The translations under genes and the position numbers were made by a program. From Galbula dea (Eukaryota; Chordata; Aves; Piciformes; Galbulidae): DNA of 64,000 bases. Below the pieces are notes generated by a model. The model ran no database searches and was not told the origin of the DNA. It saw nothing but the letters and a program-made list of their open reading frames with translations. Location of the stretch: positions 62,001 through 126,000 of the forward strand of contig VWZX01002400.1 in NCBI GenBank assembly GCA_013399015.1. The letters are read 5' to 3'. This document shows, in pieces, positions 49,421 through 59,880 of the stretch; within the stretch, counting starts at the first letter, position 1, and every line of letters starts with the position of its first letter.

Positions 49421-52299
49421 ATGGCAGTTGTATACACACTGCTGGTGTTATTCTTAGCAGTTTTTGTTGCTGGATTTATATTGTTGGTTATGGGAGCTAT
49501 TCATTTTCACTTCTCCAACTCAGAAATTCCTCCTGGAGTGAATGAGCCTGTAAAGCTCCATATCATCCACATCATTTTAATAAGCACAGCTGTGGTGGTA
49601 AGTTAACCAGTGAACCTGAGGGGACTTCTGGGGGAGGATTTCTGGGTGAACCTGTCGATTTTAAACTTGACACAATGCTAGAACCTTGCTTGGAATTAAT
49701 TTTCAGGGAGGAGAGCAGGGCATAGCTATCATGCTGCATGTTGTATTTACAAGGTCAGTTTTGCTAGAGAAACCTTGATCAGATTTTTAGACTGTACTGC
49801 ATTCTTCCAGCCCTGCCTAGCTCTTTGTTTTATTTTATGATTGCCCTACCTGACTTAGACATCATGAGTACACTACCCATAGAGTTCCTTTGCTATGGAA
49901 AACACAGAATCTCTTGAGTGACCTTCCTATTCTCTTTGCCTTTGAACAGGGAAGGATTTTGGAGAATATTGGCATCTGCAGCCAGGTTGGCTTTGTCCGG
50001 TACATGCAAGGTAGCAAGACTCTAGGAGTCGACCCGAAGCTCTTCATCAAGGACCTGTGGTTTGAGAACGTGCCTGTCAGGATTTATCAGCCTAAAGTTC
50101 CATCTGCCAGCCAAAGGAGAGGAGTTATGTTTTTCCATGGAGGAGGATGGGTATCTGGAAGTCTTGGTAAGATATCCAACAGATAAAAGATTACAATTTA
50201 GTTAAAGAACTATCCACTTCATAAATGGTGAAGTTGATTGTCACTTGATCTGTAGCAGTTATGAAGTTTGAGCACAGGCACAGATGCACTCTCCTAAGTC
50301 TTGCTGTCAGAAGAAAGCATCTGATTTTTCTCAAAGACACAGACAATGAGATACGAGGGGAAAAAACCCACAGTAAGCAAAGACCAAAACAGGAAGATGA
50401 GAGGGTACAAAAGATCTGAGGAGCTATGTAGGAGAGGGCAGAGAAAAGTAGGGAGTATTTTCTTCTTGCAATTCTTTGACTTATGCAATAGAGAACATCA
50501 ATATTTCAGCAACAACACAAAGCAAAACAAAGCCAAACTCCACCAAATATGTTTCTTCCAGAGAGCCATGAAAAGCTATGTCGCTCTATCGCCAGAGAAA
50601 GCGAGTCACTGGTGGTAGCTGTTGGGTGAGTCTTTCCTCATGCTGTTTTTCAGACCTTATTTCCTAGAGTGTAAGTATCACCTTCTAGCTTCCCTGATCA
50701 TAGCAACAACCACTCTCAGAGAAATGTTTCTGTGAGACTTGTCAAGTATGTGATTTACAAATTCCCTCTGCTCCTGTCTGAAGCCACTGAAGACTGACTC
50801 AGGCTGTCTTCACCATCTGACCCCTTCACAAACAATGCTTGGGATATCTAGCTAGGAAGTTTTGAACCTAGGTTTTTAAATTCCAAACTCACAACTGACA
50901 GTAAACAGTAAGCCATACAGTCACCGTTCCTGCAGGTATTTAAAAGACATACAGATGTGGTGCTGAGGGACCTGGTTTAGGGGTGATCTGGCAGTGCTAG
51001 GTTAATGGTTAGAGTTGATGACTTTAAAGGTCTCTTTCAAACAAAATGATTCTATCATTATACTTAATCCTTATTGAAGGAAAATCTGTTTGATGCTTAC
51101 AGAAGCACTACGTGAATGACAAGCTAATATCATCAATATACTGACACAATGACTTGGATAATGAGGATCTAGTTGCCCTGTAACACAGACATAAACCAAA
51201 AGAATTCTCATTTGTATCTGACCTGTGGAAAGTGAAAGCACAAAATGAGTAAATGACTTGTCAGTAAACCCCAGACATAATTGGTAGCTGAGCACTCCTG
51301 TGTTGTTAAAGACCTGAGAAAGGCCTCAGAGAGCTGATATCTCAACAAGTTAACCTGCACCACCTGCTCCAACTAGCCACAGTTTATTTATGATCACCCT
51401 GTGGAGAAAGGGATGATTCTGAGGTAATCAGGGTACTGTGGCTTTCAAGAACCAGTATTTTCAGCAATATATCTAAAACTAGTGTTTCCTTCTCTTACTT
51501 TTGTTGTCCCTTTTTGTGCACTAGGTATCGTTTAGCTCCTGAACACAAGTACCCTGCTGCGTATGAAGACTGTCTTAATGCCACCATACACTTCATGAAG
51601 AACATAGAGCACTATGGTGTGGATCCTGCCAATGTCATTGTCTGTGGGGACAGTGCTGGGGGCAATCTAGCAGCTGCTGTCAGCCAGACCCTTGCAGGTA
51701 GACCAGACCTCCCCAAACTCCGTGCTCAGATCTTGATCTACCCAGGCCTTCAGGCACTGGACTTCAATTTGCCATCCTACCACCAGAATCGGGGAGTCCC
51801 TTTACTGTTCCGAGAACGTGCTGCTTTCTACATGTTACAGTACCTCAATGGGGATGCATCAAACCTGGAAGAGGTCTTGGAGGGTTCCCATATTCCTGTA
51901 GATATTAAATTAAATTATAGCAAGTGGGTGAGTCCTGACAATATCCCCGAAAAATTTAAGGGTAGAGGCTACAAACCACATGTGCTACTTGACTGTACAA
52001 CAGAAGTTTATGAGACAGTGAAAAGATTCTGTGAGCCCAACCTGTGTCCACTGTTAGCTGAAGATGCTGTTGTCCACCAGCTCCCTGAATCTTTCATCTT
52101 GACCTGTGAGTATGATGTGCTGAGGGATGATGGCTTGCTTTACAAGAAGAGACTGGAGGACAATGGTGTTCCAGTGACCTGGTACCACCTGGAGGATGGA
52201 TTCCATGGAATCATAAATTCATTTAATAGTGACTGGTTGTCATTTTCAGCTGGAAAAAGGGGTCTTGATAATATTGTGAATTTTCTAAAAAGCTTATAG
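49421..52299 (+). CDS. AADACL4-like serine hydrolase, copy D
   Basis: Exons 49421-49597, 49950-50166, 50562-50625, 51525-52299 (stop TAG), giving 410 residues. Start MAVVYTLLVLFLAVFVAGFI is the membrane anchor. The luminal side begins near the conserved IPPGVNEPVKL. Catalytic elements: HGGGW (His122), GDSAGG (Ser196), Asp350 in DVLRDD and His380 in DGFHG, a full canonical set. The CLNAT sequon is present. Exon 4 is almost identical over long blocks to those of E and F. It differs in the middle (about residues 255-315: YMLQYLNGDASNLEE, KPHVLLDCTTEV) and in the last 30 residues (NSFNSDWLSF). A CR1 lies in intron 3 and another directly after the stop. It is the most compact copy (2.9 kb). Substrate unknown. 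Confidence 0.92.
50930..51060 (+). mobile_element. CR1 LINE 3' fragment
   Basis: acatacagatgtggtgctga, gggacctggtttaggggtga, then gatgactttaaaggtctctt and tgattctatc, a diverged CR1 3' end in intron 3 of copy D. Confidence 0.75.
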
Positions 52300-52324
52300 A
52301 AACAATTTTTTTCCTTCCCGTGGA

Positions 52325-52575
52325 CAAAAGGAAATGGCCTCAGGTTGTGCCATGGGTAGTGTAGATTGGGTATTAGGAACAATTTCTTTGCTGCAAGAGT
52401 TGTCAGGCATTGGCCCAGACTGCCCAGGGCAGTGGTGGAGTCACCATCCCTGGGGGGGTTCAAAAAACATCTAGCTGTGGTACTTAGGGACATGGTTTAG
52501 GGGCATGGGAGTGCTAGGTCCATGGTTGGACTCGATGATCTTAGTGCTCTCTTCCAACCCTAATGATCCTAACTG
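52325..52575 (+). mobile_element. CR1 LINE 3' fragment in the copy D 3' UTR
   Basis: cattggcccagactgcccag, ggttcaaaaaacatctagct, ttggactcgatgatcttagt and ttccaaccctaatgatcc give a CR1 3' end. It starts about 25 bp after the stop of copy D, so it is probably transcribed as 3' UTR. Confidence 0.85.
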
Positions 52576-52789
52576 CCAGTTTTCTGTGGTCTTTTATGCT
52601 TCTAAACTCCATATAAAAGGCTTAGATATTACAATTTCTTAATGAGCAATTATGCCAATGTAACCACTAAGAAAGGTATTTCAGGAATGCTGTGAAAGTT
52701 TCTTTCAGTGCTGTTTGAATTATTGCATGTACAGTCTGCTTATTTTCATGATCTGTCTGGACTAGGCACTTGCTACAATCCTGGTAAAT

Positions 52790-52795
52790 ATTAAA
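52790..52795 (+). terminator. Candidate poly(A) signal of copy D
   Basis: ATTAAA about 490 bp after the stop of copy D, beyond the CR1. It is a common variant signal. Confidence 0.4.
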
Positions 52796-53222
52796 GATGC
52801 AGTAAGATTTTAAATCAACATCTGGTCTGACCTATTTTGTTTGATTATCTTCTATGGTTTCACTCTTCCTGGAAGACTGTGTTCCAACAAAGGAGAAATA
52901 CTGATATTGCAATGCTATAGTGCAGTGCCTGTGCTATATGCTAAAGGCAGCATCTGAGGCTAAGATTCCTGGTCACTGACTTGCAGAAAATTTCTATGAA
53001 CTAGGTAGCTGCTATTTTAGACTTCAAAAAGTGAAGCCAAAACTGCCCCTGCCCCCAGCAGAGATACTCTATAAACAGCTTTAACTAAATTACAATGGAG
53101 GGAATGCTCTTAGTGTTTTCCTACCTTTATCAAACATAAGAGTATACTGAAAAACTTGTTCCTGTCCTTAAGTACTCTAATAAAAAGATAAGATTGATGC
53201 AGTTACTTTTGCATAGTGCACG

Positions 53223-53900
53223 TGTCCTGGTTTCAGAACTAATTCTGTTCAGAGATTTTACTCTTTAGTTAAAACTCCTCTGAGAAACTGCACTTTCTAA
53301 AACTAACAACATGCTTTTGCAGACACTGCCAGCTTCTAGCAGTGATAAGGCCTAATGTTTAGATCTATTATGAGGGATTGGGATGCAAAGCAAGGTCACT
53401 GCTAAATCTTGTGTCTCATGTTGGGGGGTGCAAGGTAAAGGCTGCACCTTCAGGGAGAAGCAGACAGGACAGGTGACCCCAAACTGACCAACTAAAGTAT
53501 TCCTATTCTATGGGATCATAGATGTCATATTTGATATATAAACTGGGGGTCAGCTGCCCCTTGCTAGATGATTATTGGGATGATTGTTCTGAGTTGCTAG
53601 ATTATTCTCCTTTCTTGGTTCCTTCTCCTGCATTTTGGTGATCCTGAGGCCTTCTGCCGCAGTGTCAGTGGTGACATAGTTACCACCAAGGGAGGTTTGG
53701 GTTCGCTATTGGGTTCTGTACATATTTGTATCTATTTAATTTATCATTATTATTATTAAAGTAGTTTTAGTTTTATTTTCCAATCCACAAATCTCTCTGT
53801 CTCTCTTGCCACCTTTTCCTTCCCCTGGGTTGGGGAAGAGGAGGGTAACAGGGAGTGTCTGTCACTGGGTTGGTGGTCAGCCCAGCCTCGACCCTCAACA
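53223..53900 (+). mobile_element. Solo LTR of an endogenous retrovirus
   Basis: Starts TGTCCTGGTTTCAGAAC and ends near ACCCTCAACA, about 678 bp, with an (ATT)n run near 53745. The 3' third matches the fragment at 33316-33520. No viral coding sequence lies between or beside the copies. The flanks cacg/acgt share only three bases, so a target duplication is not convincing. Confidence 0.75.
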
Positions 53901-54371
53901 ACGTTAGTCCTGCTTTCTTCTCTAAATACCCTCATTAAAATCATATATTCCAAACCACCTACAAAATGTCCACAATACAGGAAGCAACACGTGGCTACAG
54001 ATCAGCTGCAAGAGACAATTTAATCTCCAAATTACTTGCCTCTCCTTGTACACAGCAACTCATCATAAGCCAGAACTTCACTGAGTACCTAGCTGCTATC
54101 TCTGAACAGTCACTCTTATCATCTGCAGTCCAAGAATACCAGGCCCTCTATCAGTCCCACAGTTAACAGGAGTAAACAGGAAATTAAACACATTGTCCCT
54201 GCCTCTTCTCCTATGTGATGCATGCTGGCAACTTGCATGACATTTCCAAGGACTTTAAAGTGTGTGGCACCCAAGAGATCTGCTGTTAACTTGGACTGCC
54301 CTAAGATATCCTGTTACTTGAGAAAGCGGTATCAGAGCTGGGTGCAGACACCTCACCTCTGCCTAAGGGAA

Positions 54372-57300
54372 ATGGTGGGGCTTTATATGCTGCCAGTGAT
54401 AGCACTGGTGATTTTTATTGCTTCATTCATACTAGCAATTATAGAAACACTTCAATCCAAGTACTCCAATTTCAGTATCCCTCCTGGAATGAATCACCCT
54501 GGAAAGCTTCGAATTATCTTCACTTATATGGTCTGTGTGTCTGCTCTGGTGAGTTACTCTGCCATGATTTCTGCCAGAAATGTGCTATAGATGTTATTTT
54601 TGTGAGGTTATATGTGCAAGTACTAGAATCCTGCTGGCTGTATTAAAACTTAAAGGCTTTCCTTTTTTTGGGGGGGGGGGCTGACTTTTGAGGACCTCTT
54701 TTGTAAAATTACTTGTTAGACTTCAGTTTCAGTCTGGTTTTCCCCTATTACACAGGGATGAAGCCAACTTTAAGAGCCCAAGCTTTGTCAGCTGAGCTTC
54801 CCTAATTAACTTTAAATGATTTATTTATAAAGAGTGAGATTGCCTTGCTTTTCATTTTAGCTAAGAACAGATGATATTTTAAGGCCATTCTTGGGGCTTT
54901 CCAGTAACACTAATGGAAGGGTGGGTGCTTCTTGAGCAGATAAAACTAGAGTGTCACAGGAAACCTTAGAGGAACAAAACAACTGTGTTGTGAGCCTGTT
55001 GACGGTGGGAGGCTGGTATGAAACCACAGGTCTCAAGTTGCACCAGGGAAGGTTTAGAGTGGCTATGAAGAAAAATTTCCTCACAGAAAGAATTGTTAAG
55101 CATTGGCATATGCTGCCCAGGGAAGTGGTAGAGTTATCATTGTCAGAGGAGTTAAAAAAAACCATACAGATGTGGTATGTAGGGAGATGGTTTAGTAGCA
55201 TGGTGGTGATAGGTTGGTGGTTGGACTTGATGATTGTAAGAGGTCTGTTCCAACATTGACAATTCTGTGATTCAGTGACTCAGTGACCCTGAGGTAGAAA
55301 CTCCTTTGTTCTGACCCTAAGACACTTTGCCCGACAGAGTGTGAGTGGGACGTGTGGGTGAGCAGAATATGAAAGCCTACCTGCTCAGCCAGACGCTTAG
55401 CCTCCAGGGCACCACGACAGCTCCATCTTCTCCTGGGCCAGCTTTCCAGTGAGGACCACACTAAACCGAGGGGAGAGGCAAGCGTCTCTGGGGCAGACAG
55501 AACCCCACCACAACACGAAGCCTGGGCGCCCCTCAGGCCTCGCTGCAGCTGGGAGAAGACAGGCGCAGGGTCTCCCTCACGGCAGCCTCCCTGAAGCAGC
55601 CCGAGGCTGCTCACTGAAGCCTCTCCTCCGTTTCTGCGGACAGGGGAAGGTTTTGGAACGGATGGGGGTGTGCAGCCAGATCGCCTTCATCCGCTACCTG
55701 CAGTCCGGGAAGAAGCTGGGGCCGGACCCGCAGCTCTCTCTGGAGGACGAGAGGTTCGGCCTGGTACCGGTGAGGCTGTACCGGCCCCGCGCAGCAGCTA
55801 CCGGCCCGCGCCCGGGCGCCATCTTCTTCCACGGCGGCGGCTGGCTGTACTGCAGCATCGGTAAGGAGGGCAAGGACCTTTCCCCTACCCCTGCCTGCCG
55901 CTCTCATCTGCTGGCGGCGGCGGCAGCGGCGGGAAGAGGTCTGCCCCGAGAGCTGGGAGCTGTCTGGAGCCTGGCGGAGCTTTCCCGCCGTTTTTGGCCA
56001 GCTTGGCGCTCAGGCACCGCTGCCCGCCCTGAGGGAAGGCGGCAGGGCTGAGGGGGAGAGGGACAAGAGGAGGTGGCCCCTCACGAATGGGAAGGGCATG
56101 GTCAAGGGGGCACCAGGAGGTTTCTACTTTCTGTGGATGCTGCATCTGGAAATGGAGCAGGCAGCTCACAACCACCCGATTTTCTGCAGATTCCCATGAA
56201 AAGATCTGCCGCTACATTGCCAGAGAAGGCGAACTGGTGGTTGTGTCTGTTGGGTGAGTTCTGTCTGTACTGCCCTACAGAAGTCTTTTTGCTTCTTTGC
56301 ACTTCTCAGCACCACAGTGTTCCACTCCTCCTCGGGAATCCATCAGGTGCCCAGAAGGTCAGACAGAATTTCAGGGGTACTCTCTTCATTTCTTTGTCCC
56401 CTTAGTCTGCTAATATAGGGAGAGTGCAACAGACCCCAAAGCAAGGTTCATGTATCCCACACCCCAGAGCTATGCTGGCACCACACAAAAAGAAGGAATG
56501 ATTTCCAGAAGTTTTCTTATGTGTTGAGAACTGACTAATACACCAACTTGGAAGGTGGTGGTTCAGTGGTCTGGTTGATGTAACCACCCAGTAAACTTAA
56601 AGGACTTTTCTAAAAGTGAGAATCAAACACTAATATGTCCTTGCAACTTCATCCTACTGGCAATTGTTTATATGTGATAACTCCGTGCTCAAATACCTGT
56701 TTCACAGATAATGGCGCCGTTGTTTGGGGGTTTTTTTGCTGAAAGAAAACTATTCCAAACAACCCAGGAAAAGCTAATGTGCTGCAGGAAATTCAGGTAT
56801 TTCCTTGTCTTACTTTTGTTGTCTCTTTTTGTGCACTAGGTATCGTTTAGCTCCTGAACACAAGTACCCTGCTGCGTATGAAGACTGTCTTAATGCCACC
56901 ATACACTTCATGAAGAACATAGAGCACTATGGTGTGGATCCTGCCAATGTCATTGTCTGTGGGGACAGTGCTGGGGGCAGTCTAGCAGCTGTTGTCAGCC
57001 AGACCCTTGCAGGTAGACCAGACCTCCCCAAACTCCGTGCTCAGATCTTGATCTACCCAGGCCTTCAAGCACTGGACTTCAATTTACCATCTTACCAGCA
57101 GAATCGGGGAGTCCCTTTACTGTTCCGAGAACGTGCTGCTTTCTTTGCTTTGCAGTACCTCAATGGGCATGCATTGCACATGCAAGAGGTCTTGGAGGGC
57201 TCCCATATTCCTCCAGAAATGAGGCTGAAGTACAGGAAGTGGGTAAGCCCTGACAACATCCCTGAAAAATTTAAGGGTAGAGGCTACAAACCACACAAGC

Positions 57301-57614
57301 CCCATGAATTCAAGGCTGACGTTTACGAGACAGTGAAAAGATACTGTGAGCCCAACCTGTGTCCACTGTTAGCTGAAGATGCTGTTGTCCACCAGCTCCC
57401 TGAATCTTTCATCTTGACCTGTGAGTATGATGTGCTGAGGGATGATGGCTTGCTTTACAAGAAGAGACTGGAGGACAATGGTGTTCCAGTGACCTGGTAC
57501 CACCTGGAGGATGGATTCCATGGAATCATCAGCCTCTATGATTATTGTGGTTTCTCATTTCCAGCTGGGAAAAGGGGATTGGATGCAATTGTTAAATTCA
57601 TAAAAGGCCTCTAA
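54372..57614 (+). CDS. AADACL4-like serine hydrolase, copy E
   Basis: Exons 54372-54548, 55644-55860, 56190-56253, 56840-57614 (stop TAA), giving 410 residues. The same frame is open upstream to 54222, but the ATG at 54372 places the anchor (LPVIALVIFIASFILAII) at the N-terminus as in the siblings. Catalytic elements: HGGGW (His122), GDSAGG (Ser196), Asp350 and His380, all intact. Odd points: exon 2 is extremely GC- and CpG-rich with Arg- and Ala-rich codons (RPRAAATGPRPGA), unlike D and F. HGGGWLYCS replaces the usual W..GS. Exon 4 has GGSLAAVVSQT where D and F have GGNLAAAVSQT. Its exon 4 is a mosaic shared with D and F. Intron 1 carries a CR1. Confidence 0.9.
54930..55280 (+). mobile_element. 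CR1 LINE 3' fragment with tail
   Basis: gaaaccttagaggaacaaaa, gcattggcatatgctgccca, aaaccatacagatgtggtat, ggttggacttgatgattgta and caattctgtgattcagtg are CR1 3' features. It lies in intron 1 of copy E. Confidence 0.85.
55440..56060. other. Internal CpG-rich island covering exon 2 of copy E
   Basis: A sharply bounded GC-rich block dense in CG dinucleotides (gcccgcgcccgggcgcca, cacggcggcggctgg, ggcggcggcggcagcggcgg), surrounded by AT-rich intron. It includes exon 2 of copy E and parts of both flanking introns. It could be an alternative promoter or a site of GC-biased gene conversion. The limits are by eye. Confidence 0.75.
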
Positions 57615-57929
57615 AAGCAACTTTCCTTCTTTATGCTTCTCTGACCAGTGTTTCACTTTAGGCTCCAAAACCTCACGTAGCACTTGTCAGAAAACTCTGA
57701 TACCCTTTGATGTGTAAAATGCCAATTTTGATATTCATGAACTTTAAATGCTGTCTGAACAGTGCTCTTTGTACTCATGAGACTACTGATGGCTCAGTCT
57801 TTACAGGTTTACTATTTTCCACATGCTGTGCTTCAGTTACTTTTCTTTCAAGTCAGCATCTGACTGGTTCTGTGTATTTAATTACCAGATTATTTACTGC
57901 TATGTAAATAATGTCTGTGGAATGATTGG

Positions 57930-57935
57930 ATTAAA
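57930..57935 (+). terminator. Candidate poly(A) signal of copy E
   Basis: ATTAAA about 315 bp after the stop of copy E. No AATAAA was seen nearer. Confidence 0.4.
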
Positions 57936-58870
57936 TAACTCCTGAGTCACAGTCAAGATCTTGGTGATGTCCATTTGAGAAGCTCGAAAGCATGACTTTA
58001 TTTTGCTAAAAAGGACATGTTAGATGCATAGTGAGCTGGAGTGATGAGTTACAGGAAAGCTTTGGAAAAACAGGCAGAGATCAAGGTGTCTGTCAGGAGA
58101 TTCAACACCTATTCAGTGGCCATGGCAGAACCACATCTGCAAGAGCAGCAGTAGCAAGCCTGAGTTAATTGGGGACACCTTGCTGAAGGCAAGTAAGGGC
58201 TGCCGTGATTCTGCAATAACCATAGCTCTACAAACTCTTTCTTAATTTTGGGACCTCCACATTATGCTCACTAAAGCTCAGGGCAAGAGATACTGGCTGA
58301 GAGGGAACACCTGAGTCAGGTTTTAGAAAGACAGTAAGGATCAGTGAACTGGGCTCTTGATTTGTGTGTACTGGATGGTTTAGCTTAAAGAGAAAAATAA
58401 GAACTAAAATGTTTTCATGTTCCTTCAGGGAGTGATTCCCCTGTATTACTTTGTTAGAATCTGTGCTGTGATGTTTCTCCATGGTTTGAGTTTTCTTTCC
58501 AGGACAAGGCAGGTGTGTTCCTTGGTATGATGCTTCACAGAATCAGTTATACTCTGCTGATGAAAGCAAGGACAGAACAGCAGTCAGCATACTCAAAATA
58601 GTATGGCTGAAGAAATGAAAATCTTAAGGAAATAAAAATAATCCCAACCCTGGAGAAATCAGAAATTTTTACAGAAACAAATGCTGTCTTCCATTTAGAT
58701 TTCACAGCACAAAGCAAGCTAGCCCTTAGCTTCCTGCAGGCTTCCGTTACACAAAGTATCCCTGTATTTCAGGACAAATGACATGCTCCCCGCGAAGTGA
58801 AGATGAATGCACCAGCAAGGCAGGTGCCCTCCAACCCAGCAGCGCTGTAAATTTCCCGGCTCTTTTGAAA
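57936..58870. other. Spacer between copies E and F
   Basis: No gene recognised. AT-rich until about 58700, then rising GC towards the minisatellite and CpG island. Confidence 0.5.
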
Positions 58871-58874
58871 AGGC

Positions 58875-59035
58875 AGTACCAGCCCCAGCTCCAGCTCTCC
58901 CTAACGCCCGAGCTCCAGCTGCAGCTCTCTCCAACGCCCCGGCTCCAGTTCGACCCAAGGCTCCAGCTCTCTGCAGCGCTCCAGCTCTCTGCAGCACTCC
59001 AGCTCCAGCTCTCCCTAACGCCCCAGCTCCATCCC
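58875..59035. repeat. CAGCTC-based minisatellite upstream of copy F
   Basis: Imperfect tandem units such as ctccagctctccctaacgcc and gctccagctctctgcagc (about 18-36 bp). It keeps frames open on both strands (58778-59086 plus, 58719-59112 minus), which read as low-complexity and are probably not coding. Confidence 0.75.
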
Positions 59036-59039
59036 TCCC

Positions 59040-59880
59040 AGGTCTCCCACCGCCCCATCCCGATCCCTGGGCGAAAGCGGCCCTGAGACGCCGTCGCTGT
59101 CGCACAGGTCACTCACAGCCTCCCGGAGCTGAGAGGGGATTACCCCTAGCCTCAGGCCGGCCCGGCAGCGCAGCCTCCCCCCCGGGGCTCGCTGACCGCC
59201 CGCACCATGACCCCGCGGGCGGCTTTGCGGAGCCGTCACACAGGGCCCGTGACGCACCGGCCCGGGCCGAGGCGCCGAGTGGGGCGGGCGGCGGNTGCTT
59301 CTGCCGCTGGCAGCGCTGGCGGCGGCCCTGGCCGCAGTCCTGCTCGGCCTCCCTGGCTACGACATCCCCCCCGGGGTCAACCAGCCCGCCAAGCTGCGCC
59401 TGGTCCTGGCTGTCCTCCTCGGCACGGCGGCCCTGGTGAGTCGCGCCCTCCGCCTACCGGTTCCGGGAGCGGGACAGTGCCGGCAGCCCCGCTGGGGCGG
59501 GAAGGGAGGAAGGGAGGGGATGAGATTAGGCAACCCGCAGCCGCCCGCCCGCCCGCCGCTTGCACCCTACTCGTCGCACTGAGGCTGGGGCAAGCCCCGG
59601 CCCGCGGGAGCCTGGGTGAGTCTCCGCAGGCTCCTGCCGCCTGCAGGGATGCTTGGGGTGCACATGCGAAGGAGAGAGCTGCGGGAGCACCGACCCGTAG
59701 TCGAGGAGCGGCTGCCGTCACGGGCAAAGCCCGTTTGAGGTCGGGATCGCCGGCAGAGATTGCCCAACGGCCGAGCGGAGTGGATTCCCCGCTTCAGAGC
59801 GGAGATGGTGTTTCGGCTGGTAACTGCCCTCGGCCTCAGGCTAAGTCACCTTGCACAAGGGAAACCGCGGCCCTTCAGCT
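59040..59880 (+). promoter_or_regulatory. CpG island at the 5' end of copy F
   Basis: Dense CpG and GC-rich sequence around exon 1 of copy F, for example gcgggcggctttgcggagcc and cccgcccgcccgccgcttgc. It is a likely CpG-island promoter. Copy A uses a TATA element instead, so the copies may be expressed differently. The start site is not determinable by eye. Confidence 0.6.
59295..59295. other. Single N at the presumed start codon of copy F
   Basis: The sequence reads gcggcggNtgcttctgcc. If N is A, the frame gives ATG CTT CTG directly in frame with the anchor and the conserved IPPGVNQPAKL. If it is a collapsed gap, more N-terminal residues are missing. The ATG at 59207 is out of frame with exon 1 if N is exactly one base. 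Confidence 0.7.

Noticed and set aside
54222..54371. Fifty-codon upstream extension of copy E exon 1
   Set aside because: All the other copies start right before the membrane anchor, the extension is not hydrophobic or conserved, and the ATG at 54372 has a good context.
58719..59439. Long frames around the CAGCTC minisatellite and the copy F CpG island
   Set aside because: They are repeat-driven or out of frame with exon 1 of copy F (for example 58807-59439 reads the anchor region in the wrong frame).
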